Assembly: GCA_017387505.1 (NCBI GenBank)
Contig: JAFOFB010000015.1
Coordinates: 325,067 to 389,066 of the forward strand
DNA from: Methanocorpusculum sp.
Lineage (GTDB): Archaea > Halobacteriota > Methanomicrobia > Methanomicrobiales > Methanocorpusculaceae
Direction: 5' to 3'
DNA length: 64,000 nucleotides
The position numbers and the translations under genes were made by a program. Position 1 is the first letter of the stretch; each line of letters starts with the position of its first letter. A model generated the notes under the pieces. That model was not told where the DNA came from and searched no databases. It saw only the letters and a list, made by a program, of their open reading frames with translations. Positions 16,690 to 25,439 of this stretch are shown here, piece after piece.

Positions 16690-17271
16690 ATGAAAACAGA
16701 AAAATCCATTACATATTTTTCAGCTCAGGGAAAGGAGAATACAAAAGACTGTGCAGAGCTTGCGGCAGCACGCGCAAAGGAACTTGGAATTTCTGATGTC
16801 GTAATCGCATCGTGCAGCGGATACACTGCCCGCATCTTTCAGGAAGTCTGCCGCCGCGAAGGTCTGCACCTGGTTGTTGTAACTCATGCTGTAGGTTTCG
16901 AAGGTCCGGGAATCTGGGAATTTGATTTGTAACTGGCTGAAGAGCTGAAGAAAGAAGGTGTCAGCATTGTAACAGGTACTCACGCGTTATCCGGCATGGA
17001 GCGTGCGATTTCGAGAAGACTTGGCGGAGCATCAAGAACAGAAGCCATCGCTGAAGCCTTCCGCCGTACTGTCGGCATTGGTATGAAGGTGGCTGTTGAG
17101 TGCGTCTTAATCGCCGCAGATCAGGGAGCAATTCCTGTCGACCGCGAGGTTGTTGCTGTCGGAGGTACTGCAGAAGGAGCAGACACTGTTCTTGTCATCC
17201 TCCCGTCCCACACTGCATCCTTCTTTGACCTGCAGGTTAGAGAGTTCGTGGCTATGCCGAGGAACCGGTGA
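16690..17271 (+). pseudogene. Pyruvate-kinase alpha/beta-domain-like protein interrupted by an in-frame TAA
   Basis: The frame runs 16690-16932 (MKTEKSITYFSAQGKENT...EFDL), meets TAA at 16930-16932, then continues in the same frame (LAEELKKEG...) to 17271. Joined, it is the ~193-residue stand-alone archaeal protein that resembles the C-terminal domain of pyruvate kinase (VVIASCSGYTARIFQEV, THAVGFEGPG, SGMERAISRRLGG, ADTVLVILPS). One substitution (for example GAA to TAA) explains the break. No good ribosome site precedes the second half, although an ATG at 16996 exists. The protein's role is not established in the family. It lies between acylphosphatase and a membrane protein gene in tight spacing. 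Confidence 0.75.
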
Positions 17272-17275
17272 GTAA

Positions 17276-18130
17276 ATGGTCTTTACATCCTTAGCTCAGG
17301 CAGTAAAAGCCTATGGAAAGATGCCGCATGTCTGGATATCAGGTATCTTTGCAGCTCTTGCCATCCTTTTGACCTACTATCTGGCATTTACAGTAAGCGA
17401 AGTAGCAGGCCTTGCTGTGATGGTTATCTTCTTCTTCGCTTTCCCGTATATTCTGGCCGGAACTTATGGTGTTTTAATCGATAACAACAAGAAGAAGGGG
17501 GCATTCAAGATATATGCCAGATACGGTTTCCGCCGCTGTCTTTTCCCGAACATTCTGCTCGTTCTCCTGACCTGGTTTTTAATGAATCTGGCAACGTCAC
17601 TCCTGCTTATCTTCGGAGTGTCTCCGGAGATGGCATTATACGTCAGTCTCTTTGTTGTAATCCCTCTCGTGTTCTTCTGCTACTTCGCAGATATCACTGC
17701 AATCCGTCACAACTTAACTATGGGGCAGGCAGTAAAAGACAGTGCAAAGCGGGTGTCTGCCGGTTCCTTCTCGATTACTGCATTCTATCTGATGAACATC
17801 GCACTGCTCTTCTTCGCATCGTTTTTCATGTCGCTTGTCATGAGCTTTGTCGGATTCGAAGCACTCATGCCTTTGACTGAACTAACAGAGGAGGCTGTTG
17901 CATCTATGCCTCTTGAAGAGCTGACTGCTCTTGTATTAACTCCTGAGGTTATCTTTGCCACTGTCATCTCTCTTGCAGTGACAGCTCTCGTGTTTGTTCT
18001 GTTCTTTGTTTCGTTCAAGACCTACTTCTTCAAGCGCATGCTTACGGTCTACAATGGTTCAGCATACCACAGAGCACAAGAAGAGGACGGCGAGTACGAC
18101 GAAAAGGGACGCTGGTTCAAGTACAAATAA
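17276..18130 (+). CDS. DUF4013-like integral membrane protein
   Basis: 284 residues with about six membrane helices grouped in pairs (for example SGIFAALAILLTYYLAF, IFFFAFPYILAG, FPNILLVLLTWFLMN, VSLFVVIPLVFFCYFADI and two more after residue 170), a positively charged loop KKKGAFKIYARYGFRR, and a charged cytoplasmic tail. The pattern matches the DUF4013/glycerophosphoryl-diester-phosphodiesterase-membrane type widely found in archaea. Function unknown. Starts 4 bases after the gene before it. Confidence 0.7.
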   Translation: MVFTSLAQAVKAYGKMPHVWISGIFAALAILLTYYLAFTVSEVAGLAVMVIFFFAFPYILAGTYGVLIDNNKKKGAFKIYARYGFRRCLFPNILLVLLTWFLMNLATSLLLIFGVSPEMALYVSLFVVIPLVFFCYFADITAIRHNLTMGQAVKDSAKRVSAGSFSITAFYLMNIALLFFASFFMSLVMSFVGFEALMPLTELTEEAVASMPLEELTALVLTPEVIFATVISLAVTALVFVLFFVSFKTYFFKRMLTVYNGSAYHRAQEEDGEYDEKGRWFKYK

Positions 18131-18137
18131 TCTCTTT

Positions 18138-19139
18138 TCACTCTTTTACCATTCTGATCACTCTCTGCGGGAATGGAATCTCAATGCCTCTCTCGCGGAA
18201 AATACGGTCAATCTCACAGTTTACAGCATCTGCTGCGTCGCGTCGTACACGGGTTGATGCAGCGCCAAATGTAACCTCAAATATAAGTGCTGAATCTCCA
18301 AACTCCATAAAGTCAACCTCGGTTTCTATCGCCTGGGATACATCCTTTGACTTCCCTATCGCTGAAGTCACAGCATCATGCAGGGACTGTTTTACAAGAG
18401 AAATATCTGAGCCGTATGCAACACCGACATTCTCACGGATTAGGAGTACTTCAGTCGGTTTTGAGTAGTTCATGATGATATTATTCGAGATTGTGGAGTT
18501 TGGAATAATCATCATCTGACTGTCTTCAGTCATGATGCGTGTGCTTCGAAGCCCAACGTGCACCACGCGCCCGTAAGTGTTGCTTAGATACACCCAGTCT
18601 CCTTCAGTAAACGGCCAGTCTGTATAGAGCACAATACCTCCGAAGATATTTCCAAGCAAATCCTGTGCTGCCAAAGCTGCCGCAATTCCTAAAACACCGG
18701 CGCTTGCAAGAAGCGGGGAAATATCGACCTTAAGCGTTGAAAGAACCGTAAATATACCTGCGGCCCAGATAACAATCTCTGCCGCGAACTTTGTAATAGG
18801 GGCTATCTTTTTTGTTTTATCACGGCCTGGCGGCATTGCATGGTCAATTAAGAATATTACAACGCGATACACTGCCCATGTTGCAAGAATTATGCTGACT
18901 GCTGAAAAATATCTGTCCTCGAGCGAAATATACTCAGAAAATATAACTGATACAATACTGTATGCAGTAACCAGACCAGTACAAACCATAAGCGGGGCGT
19001 AAAGGGCCTTTACAACCGCCTTTGATACACCTTTTGTTTTGGAATAGAGAATCCTCTTTGCGGCATATGTCGCAAATATCACCACAAGTCCAACTAAAAG
19101 AACAATACTGCTGTACAGTAATGTATCGGGAGTTACCAT
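18138..19139 (-). CDS. MscS-family mechanosensitive ion channel
   Basis: 333 residues. Four to five N-terminal helices, the pore helix LLASAGVLGIAAALAAQD with small residues, then the beta domain GGIVLYTDWPFTEGDWVYL and the C-terminal alpha/beta domain ending IPFPQRVIR. It releases solutes upon osmotic downshock. It converges with the DUF4013 protein gene and has its own promoter region. Confidence 0.92.
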   Translation of the reverse strand: MVTPDTLLYSSIVLLVGLVVIFATYAAKRILYSKTKGVSKAVVKALYAPLMVCTGLVTAYSIVSVIFSEYISLEDRYFSAVSIILATWAVYRVVIFLIDHAMPPGRDKTKKIAPITKFAAEIVIWAAGIFTVLSTLKVDISPLLASAGVLGIAAALAAQDLLGNIFGGIVLYTDWPFTEGDWVYLSNTYGRVVHVGLRSTRIMTEDSQMMIIPNSTISNNIIMNYSKPTEVLLIRENVGVAYGSDISLVKQSLHDAVTSAIGKSKDVSQAIETEVDFMEFGDSALIFEVTFGAASTRVRRDAADAVNCEIDRIFRERGIEIPFPQRVIRMVKE

Positions 19140-19226
19140 ATCTGACTATCTGTCAGAGAATACAAAAGCACTTTAGAAAGCGGCAGAAAAGAGCTGGAAA
19201 ATATTGTGTAAATGGGTTTCCCCAAT

Positions 19227-20210
19227 TTACATAATCTTTCCGAGCAGGCGGATAGAGTTGGTCATGTCCGGTCCAAGTGGGGAACCGAAGATGATCTGGG
19301 TAACGCCGGCTGCGGTTAAGTCTTCACACTTCTGGCGGATGGTGTCTGGGGTACCGCAGATGGTGAATGCGTTGAGTTCTGCATCAGTGACGAGCTCGTT
19401 GACAGACTTGAAGTCGAAGCGTGCGAGTGCGTCCTTGATCTTTGCAACGTTGTTGAGGTCGAGACCGTGGCGCTGGAGAAGTGCTTCTGGAGATCCTGCT
19501 GCAATGAATGCGGAAACGATCTTTGCTGCCTTCTTTGCCTTCTTCTCGTCCTTGTCGATGGAGAGTGCAGTGTATGCACCGACGTCGAATCCCTTCTTTC
19601 CGACAGATTCACATGCTGCCTTGATGATTGGGATTGCAACTTCGAAGTCCTTCGGGTTGGATGCGTTGATAAGTGCTCCGTCTCCCTTAAGACCTGCGAG
19701 CTCGAGTACTTTCGGACCCTGTGCACCGACGTAGATTGGGATACCCTTCTTTCCTGGGAGAGTAACACCGGTCAGCTTTGCACCGTCGTAGTCGAAGAAT
19801 GCCTTGCCGGACTTCTTGACTTCTGCACCAGTGGTGAGTTCACGGATGGTGTCGATTGCGTCACCGAGTCTTCCGACTGGCTTCTCTGGGTTGATGCAGA
19901 GCTTTGGAAGAGTGGAGAGGTCACCTGGGCCGATACCGAGAGTTGCACGGCCGTCGGAGATCTCATTGAGGGTACAGGCGAAGGATGCCATTGCTGCTGG
20001 GGTGTCGGTGAATGCGTTCATGATTCCCGGACCCATCTTCATGGTGGTGGTTGCCTGTGCGACTGCGGTTAAGACTGCATAGCAGTGTCTGTTGTTGTAG
20101 TGGTTAGTGATCCAGGCGTAGTCGATGTCCTTGTTCTCTGCGAGCTTACAGTACTCGACGACTTTCTTAACATTAATGTTTCCTGGAACAAATTCAATTC
20201 CGTAAGTCAT
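19227..20210 (-). CDS. mer: 5,10-methylenetetrahydromethanopterin reductase (F420-dependent)
   Basis: 327 residues of the bacterial-luciferase-like TIM barrel. MTYGIEFVPGN, ITNHYNNRHCY, GPGIMNAFTDTPA, GRATLGIGPGDL and PIYVGAQGPKVLELAG are characteristic of Mer. It reduces methylene-H4MPT to methyl-H4MPT with F420H2 in the CO2-reducing pathway; fdhAB at 50.9-54.2 kb would provide F420H2 from formate. A GAGGTG site and a TATA box (20252-20260) support high expression, as does a strong bias to certain codons. Confidence 0.96.
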   Translation of the reverse strand: MTYGIEFVPGNINVKKVVEYCKLAENKDIDYAWITNHYNNRHCYAVLTAVAQATTTMKMGPGIMNAFTDTPAAMASFACTLNEISDGRATLGIGPGDLSTLPKLCINPEKPVGRLGDAIDTIRELTTGAEVKKSGKAFFDYDGAKLTGVTLPGKKGIPIYVGAQGPKVLELAGLKGDGALINASNPKDFEVAIPIIKAACESVGKKGFDVGAYTALSIDKDEKKAKKAAKIVSAFIAAGSPEALLQRHGLDLNNVAKIKDALARFDFKSVNELVTDAELNAFTICGTPDTIRQKCEDLTAAGVTQIIFGSPLGPDMTNSIRLLGKIM

Positions 20211-20251
20211 AGTTCTTTACACCTCATTTTAAGAGTTTCATTCCTCAACAT

Positions 20252-20260
20252 AAATATATT
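20252..20260 (-). promoter_or_regulatory. mer TATA box
   Basis: Minus-strand AATATATTT, about 45 bases before the mer start codon, in an otherwise mixed-composition leader. Position and sequence fit an archaeal TATA box. Confidence 0.5.
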
Positions 20261-20354
20261 CTGATTTTACTGGGGAATTGCCGCCCGTAAAACGGCCGGA
20301 TTCCGCTCTTCAAAAAAAAGTCCCAAAAAAGGCGTATTTGTGTGCGCCTTTGAG

Positions 20355-20426
20355 TGGACCTGCCGGGGATCGAACCCGGTTCTTCGGGTTCGAAGCCCGA
20401 AAGGATATCCACTACCCCACAAGTCC
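20355..20426 (-). tRNA. tRNA-Arg (anticodon TCG)
   Basis: The minus strand folds as a tRNA: acceptor GGACTTG/CAGGTCC with one T:G pair, D arm GGGTAGTGGATATCC, anticodon stem TCGGG/CCCGA around loop CTTCGAA (anticodon TCG), and T arm CCCGGGTTCGATCCCCGG. Discriminator A; CCA is not encoded. No intron. Confidence 0.95.
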
Positions 20427-20499
20427 GTTGTAATATATGTATGTTCTTCTTCTTTTTAACCCCTGTTGATTTAATACGAAGGTGCGCGTAATTTTATGT

Positions 20500-20931
20500 A
20501 TGGTTTTATCTTCATCTGTAATCCGCACAAGGCTTGAGAACGGAACTCTTGGAATCGAACCGTTCGCAGAAGAATCTCTTCAGCCGTCTTCATATGATCT
20601 TAGAAGTGCAGAAGACATCGTAATCAAAAAAGGAGAACTAACTCTTGTTCCAACAATGGAGTTTGTATCTCTTCCAGATGATCTCTGCGCAACGCTTTGG
20701 GGCCGCTCATCCTTTGGAAGAAAAGGTGTTACATTAGGCGCAGGATACATTGACCCGGGATTTCGCGGCAATCTCACACTCTGCATGGTAAACAACGGCC
20801 CTGAAGACATCGAGGTTACAAAGGGAATGCGTGTTGTGCAGATGCTGATTCATACAGTCGAAGGAAAGGTCGAGTCTGCATACAACGGACAGTATCAGGA
20901 CAGCCGCGGCGTTGTTGAATCAAAGCTGTAA
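20500..20931 (+). CDS. dCTP deaminase/dUTPase-family protein
   Basis: 143 residues from the ATG at 20500; a GTG at 20482 would add six residues that do not match family starts (M-x-L-S). Motifs present: LQPSSYDLRS, WGRSSFGRKG, AGYIDPGFRGNLTL and the C-terminal YNGQYQDSRGVVESKL. In dCTP deaminases the strand after IDPG(F/W)xG carries a catalytic Glu (e.g. VLEFYN); here the aligned position appears to be Cys (LTLCMVNN), which points to a dUTPase-like activity. It removes or generates dUMP precursors for thymidylate. The last 12 bases overlap the convergent transporter gene. Confidence 0.75.
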   Translation: MVLSSSVIRTRLENGTLGIEPFAEESLQPSSYDLRSAEDIVIKKGELTLVPTMEFVSLPDDLCATLWGRSSFGRKGVTLGAGYIDPGFRGNLTLCMVNNGPEDIEVTKGMRVVQMLIHTVEGKVESAYNGQYQDSRGVVESKL

Positions 20932-22143
20932 AAGCCCGAAAGAGAACAGCATTACAGGAAGCATAACAGCTCCCATACAGTAGAGTCTCGGGAATCCAAG
21001 CTTTCCCGGAATCCATCCGACTGCTGTTGAAAGGATTAGAATCATCATCCCGAAAGGCCCGCAAAACACTGCGGTTAAAATAATCAGAAATATCAGAACA
21101 GATGCAGAAAGCATCTTCTGATTCACTTTTGCGATATACTTACCTGTCTTTGCGAAAAGAACAGTCAGCATATATGCGGCGGCGGCCGATGCTCCGGCAG
21201 CGGCTAAAAGCATGAATATATTTGGAAGAGGAAACTCTGCAACAGCTGCCAAAGCTCCGGAACGCATTCTGCCTACAGCATACAGCGCGGCAAGCCCTAA
21301 AACAGCGTTTGCTGTGTTCGCGGCGGATGTTGAGAGCAGATATCCGCGCGGATTTGACTCATAATCTCCGCTTCTATGAAACGCGAGAAGGGCATTTGCT
21401 GTTCCGCTCGAAAATCCGGGAAGCCAACCGACAATTGCGCCGGCAAAAGTTCCCTTGATTGTGTTCCATACTGTATCTTTCCTTGACACAAAAAGCCCTG
21501 AAAAACTCTGTTCAGCATATGCAGGTTCAGCCCTTAGAGCATGCAGAAGAACAGGAATTCCAAAAAGTCCTGTTAATAGCGGAAGCAGGACCTCTCCTGC
21601 ACCGAAAACCCCAAACGAAAAGTAAGAAAACCGCATCGAAAATACTCCAAGAAGTCCTGATGCCAGAAACATCAGAAGAGCCCAGAAAGGTGTCTTTGAA
21701 AACACAATCAAAAGACCTGCCGCGGTTAGAATCACAAGACCAATCGCCCAGTCGATTTCATTCTGAAACATTGGCAGAACAAAATAAAACGCCGCAAAAA
21801 GAGGCATCGCATACACAAAACCCCAAAGGCTTCCAAGCGCGGAAAGCCGGACTGCCTCTTCTCCTTTTCCTGAAAGATAGAGCCGGTGTGCCGGGAGAAC
21901 TGAAAGCACTGTGTCTGCATCAGGAACTCCGATAAATGTCGAAGGTACCGCATCTAAAAATGTGTGCACAATCATGCACGAAACAAGAAGACAGCAGATC
22001 CCCTCCGCTCCAAACACCATGGCGAGCGGGACTGACGCGGCAGATATCACCGCGGCAAACGTATTCGTATGAAGCCCCGGAATCAGTCCGGATAGAGTGC
22101 CTAAGATAACGCCTGCGAGTGTTCCAAGCAGGAGAGACAGCAT
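20920..22143 (-). CDS. TctA-like (tripartite tricarboxylate) transporter membrane protein
   Basis: 407 residues with about ten or more membrane segments. The start TLSGLIPGLHTNTFAA and the repeat-like GAIVGWLPGFSSGTANALLAF are the paired G-x-x-P-G-x motifs of the TctA/COG1784 family. No periplasmic binding protein or small TctB gene is adjacent, as usual for archaeal members, whose substrates are unknown. Its 3' end overlaps the dCTP-deaminase-like gene by 12 bases on the other strand. Confidence 0.85.
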   Translation of the reverse strand: MLSLLLGTLAGVILGTLSGLIPGLHTNTFAAVISAASVPLAMVFGAEGICCLLVSCMIVHTFLDAVPSTFIGVPDADTVLSVLPAHRLYLSGKGEEAVRLSALGSLWGFVYAMPLFAAFYFVLPMFQNEIDWAIGLVILTAAGLLIVFSKTPFWALLMFLASGLLGVFSMRFSYFSFGVFGAGEVLLPLLTGLFGIPVLLHALRAEPAYAEQSFSGLFVSRKDTVWNTIKGTFAGAIVGWLPGFSSGTANALLAFHRSGDYESNPRGYLLSTSAANTANAVLGLAALYAVGRMRSGALAAVAEFPLPNIFMLLAAAGASAAAAYMLTVLFAKTGKYIAKVNQKMLSASVLIFLIILTAVFCGPFGMMILILSTAVGWIPGKLGFPRLYCMGAVMLPVMLFSFGLLQL

Positions 22144-22198
22144 ACTACACTCATACGCATGCGTCGGTTATTTAATTTGGCACGTCAATACTTCTCTT

Positions 22199-22894
22199 AT
22201 GTTAATCGCCATCACTCAGCATGCCGGAGCTGTGGAAGACGAGGCAATTTGTGAAAAGTACAATCACAAAGCAAAACTGGTAGCCCCTGCAAGGTATCAC
22301 GAACACTCAGACGAAATCGAAAAGTTCGTCACAGCCGCAAATAACCACGAGTTTGACGCTATTTTCTTCCCAAGCGCCCTTGCCGCAGAGAAGCTTGGAG
22401 CTTTAGTTGACCCGCGTCTTGCAACAAAAGTCCGTATGATTGCAAACGGTCCACAGACTGCAAAAGACCTCCACAACGCAGGTCTCGCCGCAGAAATGCT
22501 CCCGTTCTATTACTCGCGCGATTTAGTGCCGTATCTTGGAAAATGGATTCGCGGCAGAAAAATCGCAATCCCGAGAGCTGACTACACATATCCTCAGCTC
22601 GCATCAGACATTGAGCGCGCAGGGGGGGTTCCGTTCGAGTTCTCCTGCTTCGAACTCGCTCCAACCAACGAACCGCTCGACCTTGAAGGATGCGGTGCCG
22701 TCCTCTTCACAAGCCCTGAGGTCTTTGAGATGTCCCCTCTCCCGAAGGTAAAAGATATGATTATGATAGCCATCGGAGACGTTACGGCGAGCGCAATGAT
22801 GTACGGCGGATGTCCTCCGTCTGTTGTCGGCGACGGTTCTGTAGAAGGCTCACTTATCGCCTTAAACTCCTATCTCTGGACGGAGCGTTTCTGA
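22199..22894 (+). CDS. Uroporphyrinogen-III synthase-like protein
   Basis: 231 residues from the ATG at 22199; an upstream in-frame start would add 34 residues overlapping the divergent transporter gene and is unlikely. The two-lobed HemD pattern is visible: FDAIFFPSALAAEKL, MIANGPQTAKDLHNAG in lobe 1 and GAVLFTSPEVFEM, IAIGDVTASAM in lobe 2. It closes and inverts hydroxymethylbilane into uroporphyrinogen III, the precursor of cobamide, F430 and siroheme. Other hem genes are not in this window. The next gene (cbf5) begins one base after its stop. Confidence 0.8.
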   Translation: MLIAITQHAGAVEDEAICEKYNHKAKLVAPARYHEHSDEIEKFVTAANNHEFDAIFFPSALAAEKLGALVDPRLATKVRMIANGPQTAKDLHNAGLAAEMLPFYYSRDLVPYLGKWIRGRKIAIPRADYTYPQLASDIERAGGVPFEFSCFELAPTNEPLDLEGCGAVLFTSPEVFEMSPLPKVKDMIMIAIGDVTASAMMYGGCPPSVVGDGSVEGSLIALNSYLWTERF

Positions 22895-22895
22895 G

Positions 22896-23738
22896 ATGGG
22901 ATACACGGGGATTCTCCTCGTAGACAAACCGCGCGGACCTTCAAGTCATCAGGTTGCTGCATGGGTGGGCGACATGCTTGGATGCAGTGTGGGACATTCC
23001 GGCACTCTTGACCCGATGGTATCCGGCGTACTTGTGGTCATGCTTGGAAAAGCGGTAAAGTTAGCGCCTCTTCTTCTCCAGCACGAAAAAGAGTACATCG
23101 CATGTATGCGGCTTCATGCAGATGTTGACCGCGAAACAGTCGAGCGCGTCGTAAAAGGTTTCACGGGCCGTGTATATCAGAGACCTCCGCGCAGGTCTGC
23201 TGTTAAGCGCGCGCTTCGAATCCGTGTAATCTATCGGATAGAGGTTCTCGACATGCAGGGGCGTTTAGTGCTCCTTAGAATACGATGTGAGGCTGGAACA
23301 TACATTCGAAGCGTATGTGTGCACATAGGAAACGTACTTGGATGCGGCGGCCAGATGATTGAACTGCGCCGTACAATGTCCGGGGGCTTTACTGCAGATG
23401 AATCATACACCCTTCACGAAATTCGTGACGCGGTTGAAACCGGCAATACTGCTCTTTTGGAGCAGATGATTCTCCCGCCTGAAAAAGCAATCTCGGACAT
23501 CCCGAAAATAGTTATCCGCGACCGTGCGGCAGACGCTGTTGCCCACGGCGCATCACTCGCGTCTCCGGGTGTAATTTCTGTTGAAAAGTTCAAGGCAAAC
23601 CAGAGTGTTGTTCTGGTAACGGAGGCTGGAAAACTCGTAGCTCTCTCAAAAGCGCTGTTTGACTCCGATAAAATGCCTGTTGGACAGCATGGAATTGTTG
23701 CTGTTCCAACGCGTGTTTTCGCAGAGCCGATTCGCTAA
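22896..23738 (+). CDS. tRNA/rRNA pseudouridine synthase Cbf5 (H/ACA RNP catalytic subunit)
   Basis: 280 residues. TruB-type catalytic motif HSGTLDPMVSG with Asp39, the family segments YQRPPRRSAVKR and RCEAGTYIRSVCVHIG, and a C-terminal PUA domain (about residues 205-275). In archaea this enzyme acts in H/ACA RNPs and can also modify tRNA position 55. It lies directly after the hemD-like gene, and a tRNA-Ser gene follows 40 bases later. Confidence 0.93.
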   Translation: MGYTGILLVDKPRGPSSHQVAAWVGDMLGCSVGHSGTLDPMVSGVLVVMLGKAVKLAPLLLQHEKEYIACMRLHADVDRETVERVVKGFTGRVYQRPPRRSAVKRALRIRVIYRIEVLDMQGRLVLLRIRCEAGTYIRSVCVHIGNVLGCGGQMIELRRTMSGGFTADESYTLHEIRDAVETGNTALLEQMILPPEKAISDIPKIVIRDRAADAVAHGASLASPGVISVEKFKANQSVVLVTEAGKLVALSKALFDSDKMPVGQHGIVAVPTRVFAEPIR

Positions 23739-23778
23739 GTTAATATGTCGGCACATCCAATATGATATGCCGATTTAG

Positions 23779-23862
23779 GCTGAGGTAGTCTAGTGGTAGG
23801 GCGCGGGCCTGGAAAGCCCGTGAGGCGAAAGTCTCTCGTGAGTTCAAGTCTCACCCTCAGCG
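23779..23862 (+). tRNA. tRNA-Ser (anticodon GGA)
   Basis: Acceptor GCTGAGG/CCTCAGC, D arm, anticodon stem CGGGC/GCCCG around CTGGAAA (anticodon GGA), a long variable arm (class II) and T arm GTGAGTTCAAGTCTCAC. Discriminator G, as expected for serine; CCA is not encoded. Confidence 0.95.
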
Positions 23863-23952
23863 CTCACTTTTTCTGAATTTGTTTTGTTACAGTTTTCTTT
23901 TACATCACATTTCCACATCTTAATTATCCATCCCGCCCAATAGTAAGACACT

Positions 23953-24450
23953 ATGGTAGAGCTCACGATTAAAAAGCGTCACGCAATAAAAAAGGGTCAG
24001 CTCAACTCCTTAATGCAGAAATTATCTGAAAGCATCGGAGAAGACGCAAAACTCTATACTGCGCAGATGATTGAAATCGCAGAAACCGCTGCAAAATTCA
24101 ATATCTACATCATCGACAAAAAGCCGCTCTTAATGGAAAAAGATGACTGGGCGTTCCCGACTCTTAGAGGGGCTGTCATGAGACCATTTTCCGGACGCCG
24201 CATCATCGTTGACATGGGGGCAGTACCTTACATGGTAAATGGTGCGGACATCATGAGGCCTGGAATCGTTGACGTAACAGAAGACGTCAAAGCAGGACTT
24301 CCGGCATTAGCTGTTGATGAAAGCCATGGAAAACCGCTCGCGGTTGTAATTCCGATGTATGACGCAGAAGGCATCCTCGCGCTTGAGAAAGGAAAAGCCG
24401 CTAAAAACATTCACTACATCGGCGACGAGCTCTGGAATCTTGAGCTCTAA
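23953..24450 (+). CDS. PUA-domain RNA-binding protein (MCT-1/DUF1947 type)
   Basis: 165 residues. The N-terminal ~75 residues (LTIKKRHAIKKGQLNSLMQKL...FNIYIIDKKPLLM) match the DUF1947/pre-PUA domain and residues ~78-155 the PUA domain (RRIIVDMGAVPYMVNGADIMRPGIV). The archaeal/eukaryotic MCT-1 family binds tRNA or ribosome and is linked with translation initiation. It heads a cluster of cell-division and translation genes on the plus strand. Confidence 0.85.
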   Translation: MVELTIKKRHAIKKGQLNSLMQKLSESIGEDAKLYTAQMIEIAETAAKFNIYIIDKKPLLMEKDDWAFPTLRGAVMRPFSGRRIIVDMGAVPYMVNGADIMRPGIVDVTEDVKAGLPALAVDESHGKPLAVVIPMYDAEGILALEKGKAAKNIHYIGDELWNLEL

Positions 24451-24501
24451 GTGACATCAGACAGATAAACATATAAATTCTCTCACTAAACTATCTATCA
24501 T

Positions 24502-24879
24502 ATGGGATTTCTCGACGGAGTATTCGGTTCGAAGGACAAAAAGCAGTCCGACGAAGAAACATATATGAAACTTGACCTTCAGGCATTCGAAGGCGCAGCA
24601 GGCGAGGCAGCTCCGGCAACCATGTACGTCAAGGTTGCTTCTGTCACCGACATCAAAGACTGTCCGGCAATCAAGGACGAAATCTACAACGGAAACATCG
24701 TAATCGTTGACATCACCAAACTCAAGCTCGACAAAATCATGTTCGACAGAGTAATGGGTGACTTACGCGCAGTATCCCGCGACGTAAACGGCGACATCAT
24801 CGGTCTTGGTGACCAGAGATATGTCATCGTTGTCCCGACCGGTGTTCGCATCTCCCGTGAAAAGATTGGCGGATACTAA
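24502..24879 (+). CDS. Archaeal cell-division protein SepF
   Basis: 125 residues. The N-terminal MGFLDGVFGSKDKK is an amphipathic membrane-binding helix, then a linker, then the SepF domain (MYVKVASVTDIKDCPAIKDEIYNGNIVIVDI, ending RYVIVVPTGVRIS). Archaeal SepF anchors FtsZ to the membrane at the division site. The next gene (ZPR1 type) is only 5 bases downstream, a common archaeal neighbour. Confidence 0.9.
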   Translation: MGFLDGVFGSKDKKQSDEETYMKLDLQAFEGAAGEAAPATMYVKVASVTDIKDCPAIKDEIYNGNIVIVDITKLKLDKIMFDRVMGDLRAVSRDVNGDIIGLGDQRYVIVVPTGVRISREKIGGY

Positions 24880-24884
24880 AATCA

Positions 24885-25433
24885 ATGCGGCAGATTGTAA
24901 CAGCCCCGTGTCCTGACTGCGGAAAGGAGATAAAGTTCATCTATGACACGGAAAATATCCCCTATTTTTCCGACATCCTTCTAATCAGCGGCGTATGCGA
25001 ATGCGGATTCCGCATCGTGGACACGATGATTTTAAACGAGCGTGAGCCATGCATCTGGGAAATGAATGTCACAGAAGTAGAGGACTTAAACGCACGTGTT
25101 GTCAGAAGCACCGCAGGCGAAATTGATATCGAAGAGCTCGGCTTAAACATCAAGCCGGGACCTGCCTGCAGCGGCTTTGTATCAAATGTTGAAGGCGTCT
25201 TAACAAGAGCAGAAAGTGCTGTAAGAAGCGCTCTTCTGTCTGCAGAAGGCGATGAAATCCGGGCCGCCATGGAGGTTCTGGAAAATATCAATAAGGCACG
25301 TGAGGGAGAATTCTCCTTTACGCTCAAAATCACAGATCCGTCAGGCAACTCCGGCATTGTATCTCCTAAAGCAAAACGGACAAAACTCGATGTCGAAAGA
25401 GAAGACGACATGAGTTTCGTCCCATACAACTGA
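24885..25433 (+). CDS. ZPR1-type zinc-finger protein
   Basis: 182 residues. The zinc ribbon uses C9-x2-C12 and C38-x-C40 (CPDCGKE and GVCECGFR), followed by the ZPR1 beta domain (NEREPCIWEMNVTEVEDLNARVVRSTAGEIDIEELGLNIKPG) and a helical tail. Archaea carry one such domain, eukaryotes two. In eukaryotes ZPR1 assists eEF1A folding; the archaeal role is inferred. Operon with SepF before and Rsm22-like after. Confidence 0.88.
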   Translation: MRQIVTAPCPDCGKEIKFIYDTENIPYFSDILLISGVCECGFRIVDTMILNEREPCIWEMNVTEVEDLNARVVRSTAGEIDIEELGLNIKPGPACSGFVSNVEGVLTRAESAVRSALLSAEGDEIRAAMEVLENINKAREGEFSFTLKITDPSGNSGIVSPKAKRTKLDVEREDDMSFVPYN

Positions 25434-25439
25434 TTTTTT

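Noticed and set aside
19209..19230. Hairpin at the end of mer
   Set aside because: The stem has a two-base bulge, includes the stop codon and has no T-run, so it is not firm enough to call a terminator.
20920..20931. 12-base convergent overlap of the dCTP-deaminase-like and TctA-like genes (also at 46618-46629)
   Set aside because: Short tail-to-tail overlaps are common in compact archaeal genomes and need no special explanation.
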